Translations under genes and position numbers: made by a program | Notes under the pieces: model-generated | What the model saw: only the letters and a program-made list of their open reading frames with translations | Told to the model about the DNA's origin: nothing | Database searches by the model: none | NCBI GenBank assembly: GCA_030998225.1 | Contig: JAPYXD010000753.1 | Coordinates: forward strand, 1,922,001-1,986,000 | DNA from: Diplolepis rosae | Lineage: Eukaryota > Arthropoda > Insecta > Hymenoptera > Diplolepididae | DNA: 64,000 nt | Reading direction: 5' to 3' | In this document: piece by piece, positions 35,411 to 46,273 of the stretch | Numbering within the stretch: the first letter of the stretch is position 1 | How the letters are laid out: every line of letters begins with the position of its first letter

Positions 35411-37190
35411 AGTTTATAACATTGTGATGATATTCTGAAATTACAAGAACATTTTATTAATAGTTTTTTCAAAGTTATTTTGTCGTGTTTGTTATTTTAT
35501 TTTGTGATTTTTGGTATCAATATTAAACGATTTGGATTGATTCCTTAATAAATATTAGAGAAAATATATTGTTGTGAAGTAATTGCTCCACGCGCACAAC
35601 AGACGTCCCTGCACCACCCTGCACTCTCTTAGACTTAGCGGGAAATTCAAATCCAAAATAAACTGACTCTCACTAGAGAAGCTATTTGGTACTATAATTA
35701 CTTACAGAAGGTTACTTAAAAGGTACACTTTTTATTAATAATATTTAATAGAATAATGGCATGCCTTGTAAAGCAGACTTTACACCTTTATAAATTGATA
35801 TAAGTAGTGGATAGTTCGTTTCTACAACCTTCGATTGAAAGTTTTTTGGCACTGATTTTCATTTTCAACTTTTTTGTTAACTTTTTTGAATTCTCTAAAT
35901 ACTACTTGTAAAAACCCTGTCGCTCAGAAAAAAATCTTTCAACCTTGACGAGTCTCCCTGGTGCATATTTCGGATTGGAATAATTTCGAATCGTTCTATA
36001 TCGTTTTTACACCTTGAAAACAGTAGAAGATATGGAAAATTTGGCCAAATTTTTCGAATTTTATAAAAGTGGAGGTGTTCCAGGCCCCCTAAAAAACCTG
36101 TCAAAACAAATTTCAAGAAACAAAATTTGTTATGAAAATTGAAGGGTTGAAATTTCTGCAATGCACTTAAGGATTCGTTTTGAAAAGTTAGTTCAGATTG
36201 AGTTCGCATTTAATTAGGTTTAGAATTTTTCGGATAGCACGGAATCAGTCGGTTTGAAATGTTGGGTCGAAATGACGGCGATTGGTATATTCCGAATGAA
36301 AGAAGAAACTCAATTTATTTAAGGCTTTATCGGCCTTAAGGAGCATATTCTCATCGTAATACTCGTGTTTTGCGCTAAATTTTTAGTTTATCTGTTAGAG
36401 CCCCAATTACATTTTTAAAAATTTTGAAAAGTCCTTTTTTACATAATAACAATACCTTCTCATATGAGTATATAAAAAACTTTATTTAATTAGAGTAAAT
36501 GTAGAGGATATGAGATCATATATTAATATATTTTGATAGTTCCTCTAATAACCAGAAATACGATTTCAAAGGGATCAAAACAAAATTACTCTCTATTTCA
36601 CTCCTGGTCGTACACTTGTAATAGGCCTAGGACAATGTACTATGGATAATTGATAATAATTCCATATATTTTATTTCTGATGCGGCATCAATCTCACCAT
36701 GAAAATCGTTTTGGAGCATTTCTTGGATTATCTAAGGCTGATTTCCTTTTATTTCAGACACCCTCCTTTTTTCGTATAAAATACGTCAGATTTGTTATTT
36801 AATTTCCACTAGATTTTTAATTTTCAATTAAATTCATAAGTTTTTAATCATTTGACAATTACAATTTAACATCACAAAAACTAGTATGCTATAGTAAAAA
36901 TATACAAAACGCTTATATTATACTTTTATCACCGTGATGCATATGCATACAACTATTAAAGTAAAAGGAACTAATGTTTTGCATAGTTATCAATATATGC
37001 ATTATACTCAAATAGCTGAGTGAAAGTGTTTCTCACGCAATTGAAAATTATTAATAAAATGTGTACTTTTTAAGTAACCTTCTGTTAGTAACTATAGTAC
37101 CAAATAACTTCTCTAGTGAGAGTCAGTTTATTTTGGATTTAAATTTCCCGCTAAGTCTAAGAAAGTGCAGGGTGGTGCAGGGACGTCTGT

Positions 37191-38321
37191 TGTAACGAGC
37201 GACTATAGGTTCTCGCTCGAGGCCGATTAATTTAATCGACCTATCGAATTAAGCTCGCGCGATTTTCAACTTTCAAATAAATCAAATCGCGTTTAAGGAA
37301 ATTCCCATCCAATTTAGATAGATGAATTTCCCACGGGACACAGCTGAAAATAATAAAAAGACCCTGAGAAAAGCGTAGAAATATCCTAGCTAGAAATATT
37401 ACTTATAAATATTAGATTTAAATTTATTATACGAATGGTCAACATGTGCCGTCGGCAAGGAATTCAACAATGTAAATTAGTTTTAAGATTTCTCTGTAAG
37501 TTTTATATTTCTTCTGTGTATACTAGTTTTAAGGATAAGAAAAGGTTAAGTCTGGACCATAGGATTAAAATAAATTAAGTTAAGATAGAACTAGGAATAT
37601 AGAAGTAATACTCATTCATTTAAGGTAGGCAAAAACTAGACGGAAAAAGGCTAGGTAGATAGGTATAGAAACTTTAGTCACATAAAGTTAAAGAAATTCA
37701 AAATAGCATGTCTGGTCGCCAGAAGGAAGTAAAAAGTAATCCTTTAAGATTTACTGTTTTACTGCCTTCCCTTGCGCTTTCACTGCAAGCGCCATAAAAA
37801 CTTGCAGCTGAGAGGAGAGAGACTAGAACTGGGTTTTTCCGAATCGGGCGGCTTCGGATTCGGATTCTCCTAGTCGAGCTTCTCCGGGAAATTGGGCTGG
37901 GCCTAGCGAGGGCCACTGTGTGAAAATAGAGAGAGAGGGGATGCGTGGAGGAGTTGTGAAAGGGGATGCGTGAGTCATGTAGAGTGGAGGAATGAACAGA
38001 ATGTACGGGGCTTTCGATCGGAACCTATTTCTGCCGTTATATAAAGTAAGTCGAAAACTTCTACAAATTCCTTCGTTGAATTTGTAGAGCATCGAACTTC
38101 GGCAACAGTTGTGAAAACCGGTAGTATATTTTATAAAGGTCCAGATTTAACAAGGTTTTATCTATACCAAGTCGATTAAATATTAATTTCACTCTAACCT
38201 GTGTGTTTATTCATTTATAAAGTTTGAATTTTCCCGGTCCCTATAAAGGGTTAACACTGGAACGAACCAATCGTTCTAGAGTTTGACCACCCGTGATATC
38301 ACGCGTGCGCGGCTCATAACA
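37191..38321. mobile_element. Solo LTR (Gypsy-like) inserted in the right arm
   Basis: The 1,131-bp sequence starts TGTAACGAGC and ends CATAACA, the TG...CA ends of an LTR, and is flanked by CTGT on both sides (37187-37190 and 38322-38325). Deleting it with one CTGT restores the right arm so that it pairs without a gap with the left arm around 35590-35610. It is GC-richer than its surroundings. It contains a TATA-like TTATATAAAG near 38037, followed by typical R/U5-like sequence. No internal retroelement genes and no second LTR are present, so it is a solo LTR. Confidence 0.85.
38037..38046 (+). promoter_or_regulatory. TATA-like box in the solo LTR
   Basis: TTATATAAAG lies about 280 bp before the LTR 3' end, in the plus orientation and facing BRAP about 1.1 kb away. 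It could act as an alternative promoter, but activity cannot be judged from sequence. Confidence 0.4.
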
Positions 38322-38921
38322 CTGTTGTGCGCGTGGAGCAATTACTTCACAACAATATATTTTCTCTAATATTTATTAAGGAATCAATCCAAATCGTTTA
38401 ATATTGTTACCAAAAAACACAAAATAAAATAAAAAACACGACAAAATAACTTTGAAAAAACTATTAATAAAATGTTCTTGTAATTTCAGAATATCATCAC
38501 AATGTTATAAACTTAATAATTTTTCTAATTTTGACCACCAAACAATGAAAATGGACTACCAAACTCCACCAAACGATATCAAAAAGAATTTTTGAAAAAT
38601 TCCAAAATATGGGGTGCTACCCATGATTTTGAAAACCTTATAACTTTTTAAATTTTGACCACCAAACGACAAAAGTAGACTGCCAAACACCACCAAACGG
38701 CCACCAAACGATTAAAAAAGGAATTTTTTAAAAATTCCAAAATATGGGGTGCAGCGTAAAGTTAGCACCCCAATTTTGAAAACCTTATAACTTTTTCAAT
38801 TTTGACCACCAAACGACAAAAGTAGACTACCAAACGCCACCAAACGACCACCAAATGATTCCATAAAAAAAAATCGAAATTTTCATAGTCGGGGTGCTAA
38901 ATTCACGGTGGTCATCTGATT

Positions 38922-39176
38922 TAGATTATATATACATATATATGTGACATACGTCCTGGTCATGCGTCGATGCGTCTGTGTAATTTGGTGTAATTTAGAT
39001 ACTGTGCTTCGCACTTTTCGCAGTTTGCAGCAGTTTCTAAGCTAGGTATACACCGTATACAATAGTTTGACCTTTACGTCGAATTCTTAATTTCACAAGA
39101 AGCAACTATTACCGAAGGAAATGATTTGTGAATTTCATCAACTGTTTGCGAGAAATCATAATATTTTGAATATGTG
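38922..39176 (+). promoter_or_regulatory. BRAP promoter / 5' UTR
   Basis: A (TA)-rich stretch (38927-38943) is followed by CpG-containing sequence and then the BRAP start codon at 39177. This is the BRAP half of the divergent promoter region now split by the inverted-repeat element. An ATG at 39172 is followed at once by a stop. Confidence 0.4.
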
Positions 39177-41600
39177 ATGACTTCGTCCAAAATTTTGGTA
39201 TCTCTTTGTGTTATTCGAATCGAAATCAGTGATCCCGATTCGGAAGAAACTGCTGGTAAGTATTCTTTACATAGTAAAGTATACTTTTTACACGTTCTTT
39301 GTTATTGTTGGAAATTTGGAGGTTAGAAATTGAGTTTTTTCATATTTTCACATTAGAAATATTTTTAACACTAAAAATTGTTGACAATAAATATTTATGT
39401 CTTAAAATTACTCATGGATAAAATTATAGAATAAACGTTTACTTACAAAAACATTTGACATTCTTATAACTTTACTCAGGTGTTATGGCTGTAAGAAAAC
39501 TGAGAGGCTGCAGAGAGCCTAGAGATATTACAATTGAAACTTATTCTAATGCCGAGGAGGGACCAACACCTTTACTGTCTCAAAGCTCAAACAAATCATA
39601 TTCTACCTCCAGAGTCAATGGTGAAGAATCCTCAGCTTCGATTTCACAAAACTCTTCTTCAGAAGGTGCCGCGTCTTGCAATGTTTCAGATCAAATAAGT
39701 TTTTTCTCTGGAAATCCATTTGTCGAAGTTACTAAAGGAATTCTGCATCTTTTCAAGGAAGAGTGAGTGTTCCTGAATAATAAAATTCAAATTATGCAAT
39801 AATTTAAGATAATTATACTCTATTTTAAACTAAAATGAGATAATTATAATTAATTATTATTCAAGGTAGATTGCTTTGTTTTTTGAAAATTTACAGAAGA
39901 ATTTTCACGATGTATAATGATTTTTTTCACAGTGAATTGACTGATATGCAATGTGCAGCGACTCGAAGCAATACAATCTGTATGCTCTCAGTTCCAGCGA
40001 CGATGACATGCCATGACCTTTTAACATTTACAGCCGCATGTCATCAAAATATCCAACATTTTAGAATATTAAGAGATGTGAATCCAGATCAGTATATGGC
40101 TCTAATTACTTTCCGTAATTCGGTAAGGATAGCATATTCTTTTAATTGAAATCTTAGTATACTATTAAATTGTAATAATAATTATTGTTCCATTAGTATA
40201 ATTATTCAACTTGCAGGCAGCAGCTAGTGAATTTTATGAAACTTATAATGGCGCGCCCTACAATTCCCTCGAGCCAGATGTAGTCTGCCACCTCGTATTC
40301 GTTTCTAAAGTCGAGGTCGGTGATAATGGAATGTCTATTGCGGGTCATACAGAATTGCCGTCTTGTCCAGTTTGTCTCGAACGCATGGACGAGAGTGTAG
40401 ATGGGATTTTGACAGTTCTATGTAATCACACGTTTCACGCGAGCTGTCTAGTAAAATGGGGCGACACTTCTTGCCCAATTTGTCGCTATGCACAAACTCC
40501 AGAGCCTTTAGCTGACAGCTTTTGTATGGAATGCGGTAAATATCAGTTTATTATAAAAATGACTTATTTTATAGGCATAAAATTGAAAAATATGTGTAAC
40601 AAACATGTATTTAAATGTCATGCGTGATCTTTGGCAAGATAAATTGTTGAATTTCAGTAATCAGTTGATTTTACTTTGAATCTCACCTCTATAAACATTT
40701 ATTTGAAATTAGTTGAAATTCAGTCCCAGGTACAACAAACGATGCATTGTGGATCTGCCTAATCTGTGGACATATCGGTTGTTCGCGTTATCACCAAGGT
40801 CACGCGTTTGAACATTACCGTGACACACATCATTGTTACGCGATGGAGCTTGGGAACAATCGAGTCTGGGATTACGTCGGAGATAATTTCGTCCATCGTC
40901 TACTGCAGGACAAAGATGGAAAAATGGTTGAAGGTGGCCACGAACCGTCAAAGAGCGAAGGTGCTGCAATGGATGAAAAAGTAGATTCCGTTCAATTAGA
41001 GTTTACTTATCTACTAACGTCTCAGCTAGAAACTCAGCGAGAGTTCTTCGAAGATAGACTAAACAGAATCGAGCAACGAACTATTTCAGAAACTAATGAA
41101 TTGCGCGATAAACTAAGTTATGTGGTAGATGAAAACACTGATATGAAGGTATAGAGATAAAACTAAAAAATGTAAATTTAAAAAGAATTTTGTCTTATGA
41201 TATATTTTTATTTCAGAAAAAAATATCGAGTTTGAACAAAGAAAAGCAGACAATGGAGAAAAAAATACAAAGCATTAACCATAAGCTTTCACAAACTCAA
41301 TCTGAACTTTCGGAAGAAAGAGCTTTGCGGAAGTCTCTGCAGTTGAATCAGACTTCGTGGCAAGTAAACCACAAGCAGCTTCAGGATGAATTATCACAAT
41401 ACAAGATCAAGAAAGAAGCAGAGGTAACTGACTTGAAGGAGCAACTGAGAGATGTCATGTTTTTCTTTGAGGCTCAAAAACAAATTGAGAATTCTGCTCA
41501 TCGTGAAGAAATAGCTGAAGGCCGAATAATGATTGGTCCTAACGCCAACAGTTCAAAAAATACCAGTACTCGTGGCTCTAGAAGAAACCCAAAACACTAA
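39177..41600 (+). CDS. BRAP: BRCA1-associated protein (BRAP/IMP), RING E3 ligase
   Basis: Cytoplasmic E3 ubiquitin ligase that in mammals holds nuclear-localisation-signal proteins in the cytoplasm and restrains Ras-MAPK scaffolding. Exons: 39177-39255, 39480-39762, 39933-40122, 40217-40535, 40724-41148 and 41217-41600, in phase for 559 residues. The N-terminus (SLCVIRIEIS) and the DQISFFSGNPFVEVTKGILHL block open the BRAP2 RRM-like domain (about 105-215). The RING finger has C234, C237, C253, H255, H258, C261, C270 and C273. A ZnF-UBP domain follows (about 287-360; CMECG, then WICLICGHIGC). A coiled coil covers about 385-530 and the tail is basic. All zinc ligands are intact. The length is near the mammalian protein (592). 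The gene is divergent from lipoyl synthase. Confidence 0.96.
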
Positions 41601-41817
41601 CGATATTGTGATTCATCATCTTTTAAGATATTTATTTTTAATTTTGTAAATATTGATCCGAGATTTTCATTTATAGTATTTTCGACTGAGCGAAATTCTA
41701 GATTTATGTAAAAACTAATACGTATTTAACTATATCAATCGACAAACAAAAAGAAGCTTGTAATTAATCTGGAAGATTTTAACCCTGAATATTGGTGATT
41801 AACTGAATTTTTTAGGA

Positions 41818-41823
41818 AATAAA
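41818..41823 (+). terminator. Candidate BRAP polyadenylation signal
   Basis: AATAAA lies about 220 bp after the BRAP stop, before the tetraspanin 5' region. Confidence 0.45.
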
Positions 41824-42123
41824 ATTATGTTTGAAAACATCTTAGATTTCTAATTTTATTTGAAAAATTACTTACCGACAAAATTTTAGTTATAATTTTT
41901 ATCAATGATTCATACTGGGAAAAAAAGAAAATTTCTTGCATTCCTTTGTTTCCCCCTTGTTTCCCCACTCGCGCGTCAGCTCTGTTATCAGCTCTGTCAA
42001 TCATGATTTTAGTTTCACAAAATGACAGAACACACATGTGTGAAATAAATTCAAAAAGTTGGATGATTGATTGGTTTTTTTCTTGCCTTTTATGTCTAGA
42101 ATAATATTGCACTATTTAGAATT

Positions 42124-43509
42124 ATGACACATCGCAATCAAAACGCAGAAGATGATGAAGACACTGAGACTAGTACAGAAAATGAAACTATCGATACTGA
42201 AGAAAGTTCTTCTTCGATTCAAAGAGTGAAATTTCTCGGCGTACCAATTTACAAATTTTCTTATGAGAGACTTCCTAGAAAATGTCTCAAGCTCACGTTC
42301 CTCGCAATGAACAGCGTAATGCTTGTAAGTCATACAATTTATGTTTTCTTGAAAATTTTAGATATTTTTTGTTTTGTTTATTAATATTGTACAGTTAGCA
42401 GGAATTACAGCAGTTGTAATTTCTATTTGGATGCTAGCTGACAGTAAATTGATGTCGAGGCTCATTGGTCATCGAATTTTTGTTACAATTCTTCTTTTGG
42501 TTGGAGCATTCGCTTCAGCTGTATCATTTTTAGGAATATTGGCTTTTGTGAAGAAAAAAAGAAAGTTTTTAGTGGTTGTGAGTGACAAAATTTTCAGTCC
42601 AGATTTATAGAAGTGAACGGATAGAAGCGAATGGAAAAGAACGGATTTAAAAAATTATCTATTCGTTTTGATGAGTTCTAAATTATTGTTTCAGTTATTG
42701 TATCTGTTTTTATAGCTAGAAATTTTTTTCTATCCGTTAAGTAAATGGCACTCATCCACGTATATCTATTTTTGTGCTACAAATTTCTACCTCTACGTAT
42801 CCGTTTCCATTAACTTCCAATTGAGCACTTAACATTTTATTCACTGTACTTAGAAAATATTTTTTATTTACAGTATATTGTTTGCCAAACGTTATCCTTG
42901 TGTATTATATTTATCGCTGCAATTATGAGCTTTATATTTTTCGATAACTTGACTGTGAGAATTCGAAACGATATGATAAGTACTATGGAAAACTATCACA
43001 ATTTGGATTGGGCAACAGAATCTTGGGATAACACCCAGAGATCTGTAAGTAAGGAAATGATAAAAAAATTTATTATGCGTTTGGAATAATTCAATGATTT
43101 TTTTTTTAAATTTTTTGTTCCGTTCTGAATTATAGTTAGAATGTTGCGGAATCACTTCTTACAAAGACTGGATTGGACATCGGATAAAAATTCCACAAAG
43201 TTGCTGTTCGACAACCATTGAAAAGGTATTAATTGAAATTGAAAAAAATAAATTTTTTCATTAATTATATTGCAGTGTTTAAAAATGTCGGCGAACGTAG
43301 CTTACAAGCCCGGGTGCTTCAGAAATGGAATTCTTCTACTAAAGTCTCATGTCTATTCAGTTTCCGTATCTACATTGATTGTATCCATAATCATTGTAAG
43401 TAAGCTGAAAAAATCTGTTAAAAATATGAATATTTTATTTCATTTTTTCAATCAGGTGGTAAGTCTCTTTGTAGCATTTGGAATTCGCAGGAAGTTTAAG
43501 ATGTATTGA
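42124..43509 (+). CDS. Tetraspanin
   Basis: Four-pass membrane organiser protein. Exons: 42124-42324, 42395-42577, 42874-43044, 43136-43225, 43276-43395 and 43456-43509, all in phase 0, giving 272 residues. An unusually acidic N-terminal cytosolic tail (about residues 8-32; EDDEDTETSTENE) precedes helix 1 (about 54-80). Helices 2 and 3 are at about 93-117 and 129-153. The large extracellular loop (about 154-232) has the diagnostic CCG (188-190) and PQSCC (205-209) motifs plus C216 and C229, making six cysteines. Helix 4 (about 237-262) ends in a short basic tail (RRKFKMY). The loop between helices 1 and 2 is very short. I cannot assign a specific orthologue. AATAAA occurs 20 bp after the stop. 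Confidence 0.92.
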
Positions 43510-43528
43510 TCTGACGGTCAGTGATGAA

Positions 43529-43534
43529 AATAAA
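43529..43534 (+). terminator. Candidate tetraspanin polyadenylation signal
   Basis: AATAAA lies 20 bp after the stop codon. This is close but plausible for a short 3' UTR. Confidence 0.4.
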
Positions 43535-46240
43535 TGATCAGGAAAGCATTAGAAACAAAAGGTATACATTTTTTATCTTTTATTATCGTATATATTTCTC
43601 GAAAACATTCAATTTGTATCAATCTTATATAATAACTTCTTGAACTTCTAGACGTTCTTTATTGAATTGAAATTATCTTTCAAACAAAACCATTCAAAAG
43701 AAAATTTTTATAATTATTTTGTAAAAAAGTTTTTTCACTTAGTACTGTATGTAAAATCGACTTTAAATTTAAAAATTAATTTAACACGTACCGTAAGCAG
43801 TTGTTACGCGAAAATTCGACCTGTAAGAAATTTATGGCCCTAAAATTAGAATCTATTTGTTTTAGCGTTTTAGATTGATTCTAAAAGTTTTAATTATAAA
43901 AAAAAGATGAGATCATCAACCAATAGGCGCAACAATTACTAATTATTGCTTTTATAAAAAAACATAGATCAAACATTTTCAAAGTTTCCTTGGAATAAAC
44001 CAGATCTTTTTCCATAACAAACCTAAAAAAGGCCTGAAAACTGGGACTCTTCATTATTTATTACTATAACTCAAGTAAATTTTATCATATTGTTAGTGTG
44101 AATTTACTTTTCTCAAAATTACTTTGACAGAAATATATTCTCATCACGACACTTGCGCTTCGCGCTCCATATTCATAATCGAAAAGATGCTGGGACCCGC
44201 GATTTAAAGGAAAAAAATAGGACTTTTAATTTTCAAAAGCATTTTTTAAAATTAAACAATTGTGTATCCCAACATTTTTTTCGTATCTCGCATAATTTAG
44301 CTGAAAATAGGATTTTTTATTCTTAATGTTATTTTTTTAATTAAAACAAAAATTATACATCTTATCAAAAATGTGTAAATTAAATTTTGTAGAACTTAAT
44401 TAAGCAAACAATTTTGCATTCTGACGTTTTTTTCGTATTTCGTATACATAGTTTGACTGAAATTTATTTATCAATTCTTTTCAAGTTTTAAAAAAGTGTA
44501 AGTTTTTTAATTTTTGTTTCATTGAAAAATTTCATCAGCAAAATTTGTAGAGCTTTTTGAGTAATATTAGAAATTAGTATTAAAATTTTTGAATTCTTCA
44601 ATAAATATCAGAAAGGCTCTAATTTTCGAAATTTGTGTCAGATATAGCTAGTTAACGAACTTGTCATTTATTTTTTAGCCTTGATATTCAAAGGATTATG
44701 AAACGTGAACATTCGTTGAAAAAATTTGATGTCAAATTTTACACAAATCTAATACTTTGTCATATGAGATGAGAATGTAAAAACACGAAGACAATAATTT
44801 TAAATATTTACAGATTATGAAAAAATCAAATTGAATATGCTCAACTTTAAAAAAAAGTACTTTGTAGCATAGTTATACAAATTACTTTTAGAAAATTCGT
44901 TAATATTAGTAATTATTGTACTTTCCTCTTTTATGAATCATAGTCCAATTTGAAATTACGTCAATAGGTCGAACTTTTTAAAATTTATTATTAATTAGGC
45001 TCAACACAGTATTTTCATTTCAATTATTTTCTTTATGTCAATACTTTGATATAAATAGTATACCTATATAATATTAACATCTGATGAATAGTCTAACGAG
45101 CACGATATACAGTTTAAAAAATTATAGGTTTTCAATTAAAGAATAATTTTTTAATTGATGAATCAGTCTATATGAAGAACAGACGATTATCGTATTTTAT
45201 TCAGTATTTCTTATACAGTAAGTAATTATTTTATGTACAAGAGAAAAATATAAACTCTTTAAAAAAAAGGGCACTATTCAGAATTTGAATAGTAATAAAT
45301 TAGAATTAGAATATTTTAGTTCGGTTTAGAAAGTTCTATGAAATTCAAGAACTCAAGGAAATAGTATGTTTTTACTTGTTCTCGTACTTTTCCAAGGTTA
45401 GTCTCCTGATTAAAATGCACCTTTTTCGAAAATTCGTGATATTAATTGATAGATACGTCAATCCATCGGTATCCGCATGTATGATCGGGCTCGTGAACAC
45501 TATTTTAATATGAGATTACTACTATCAAAATTGACTCAAGATAATTATTAGAATTATGGAAATATATCGAGTGATAGATTTTTTTAAAATTTGAAGTAAA
45601 CCTCTTGAATGAATTTTGATAGGGAAGTTTATATGTTTGGTGACTACTGACTACGAAGGATGGTGAGGGATCAGGCGCAGTTCAGGCAGGTTCCATCCAA
45701 GTACAGATATATTATGTACGTCATCGCAAACATCGTGACTATTTACAATAAATATACAGTCGATTAGATTACTATCATATAAATAAAATATATCGTATCG
45801 TTATGTATATAATTTAAGTTTACAGCAACACGTGACAGTAAACAATTAGATCAGCGGCAAAATAGCGTATCCTACCAAAATAGTGGTCGTAGCTATATAG
45901 CGTGGCTGAGTTGTGCTTTGGTTTCAGCTCTTATTAGCGTCGTACATTCTTTACACTTTGTTTTACTATTTATTTGATAATTAAGCGTGCAAACAAGTTA
46001 CCAAAATTCACAATATCGAGCAATTACTGAGGCAACAATTTTCCAAATTTAAATTATATTCATATTCAAAAATAAATCCACGTCATTCAAGTATTAGAAA
46101 AATCACAGAATAATGCAAATTTTAATATTAATAAATTACAAATATATTAATTTGAATGCATCAGTGTTTATTGTTTAAAATAGAGACCCCAATATGTTCG
46201 ATATTTTGACTCTGACTCACGTGCAAGCGGATCAAGGGGA

Positions 46241-46273
<33 letters not shown>

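Larger units (their letters stand above)
35013..38912. mobile_element. Long-TIR foldback transposon with 9-bp target duplication (Mutator-like?)
   Basis: The element is bounded by identical 9-bp repeats CATCTGATT (35004-35012 and 38913-38921). It begins ACCACCGTGAAGTTAGCACC and ends with the inverse, apart from substitutions near the tip. The left arm is about 730 bp (35013-35742). The right arm is 37048-38912 once an inserted 1.13-kb LTR is removed, so both arms are about 730 bp. Each arm contains repeated blocks of CGTTTGGTGGTCGTTTGGTGG. The 1.3-kb interior (35743-37047) is AT-rich with no convincing transposase, so it looks non-autonomous. A 9-bp duplication plus long inverted repeats fits the Mutator superfamily; that assignment is an inference. 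Confidence 0.9.

Noticed and set aside
35895..36209. 104-codon minus-strand frame inside the large foldback element, considered as a transposase remnant
   Set aside because: No DDE-type or zinc-finger pattern, Phe/Leu-rich AT composition.
37698..38092. Overlapping Arg/Ser-rich frames in the solo LTR
   Set aside because: They lie wholly inside LTR sequence; LTRs do not usually code and no gag/pol motif is present.
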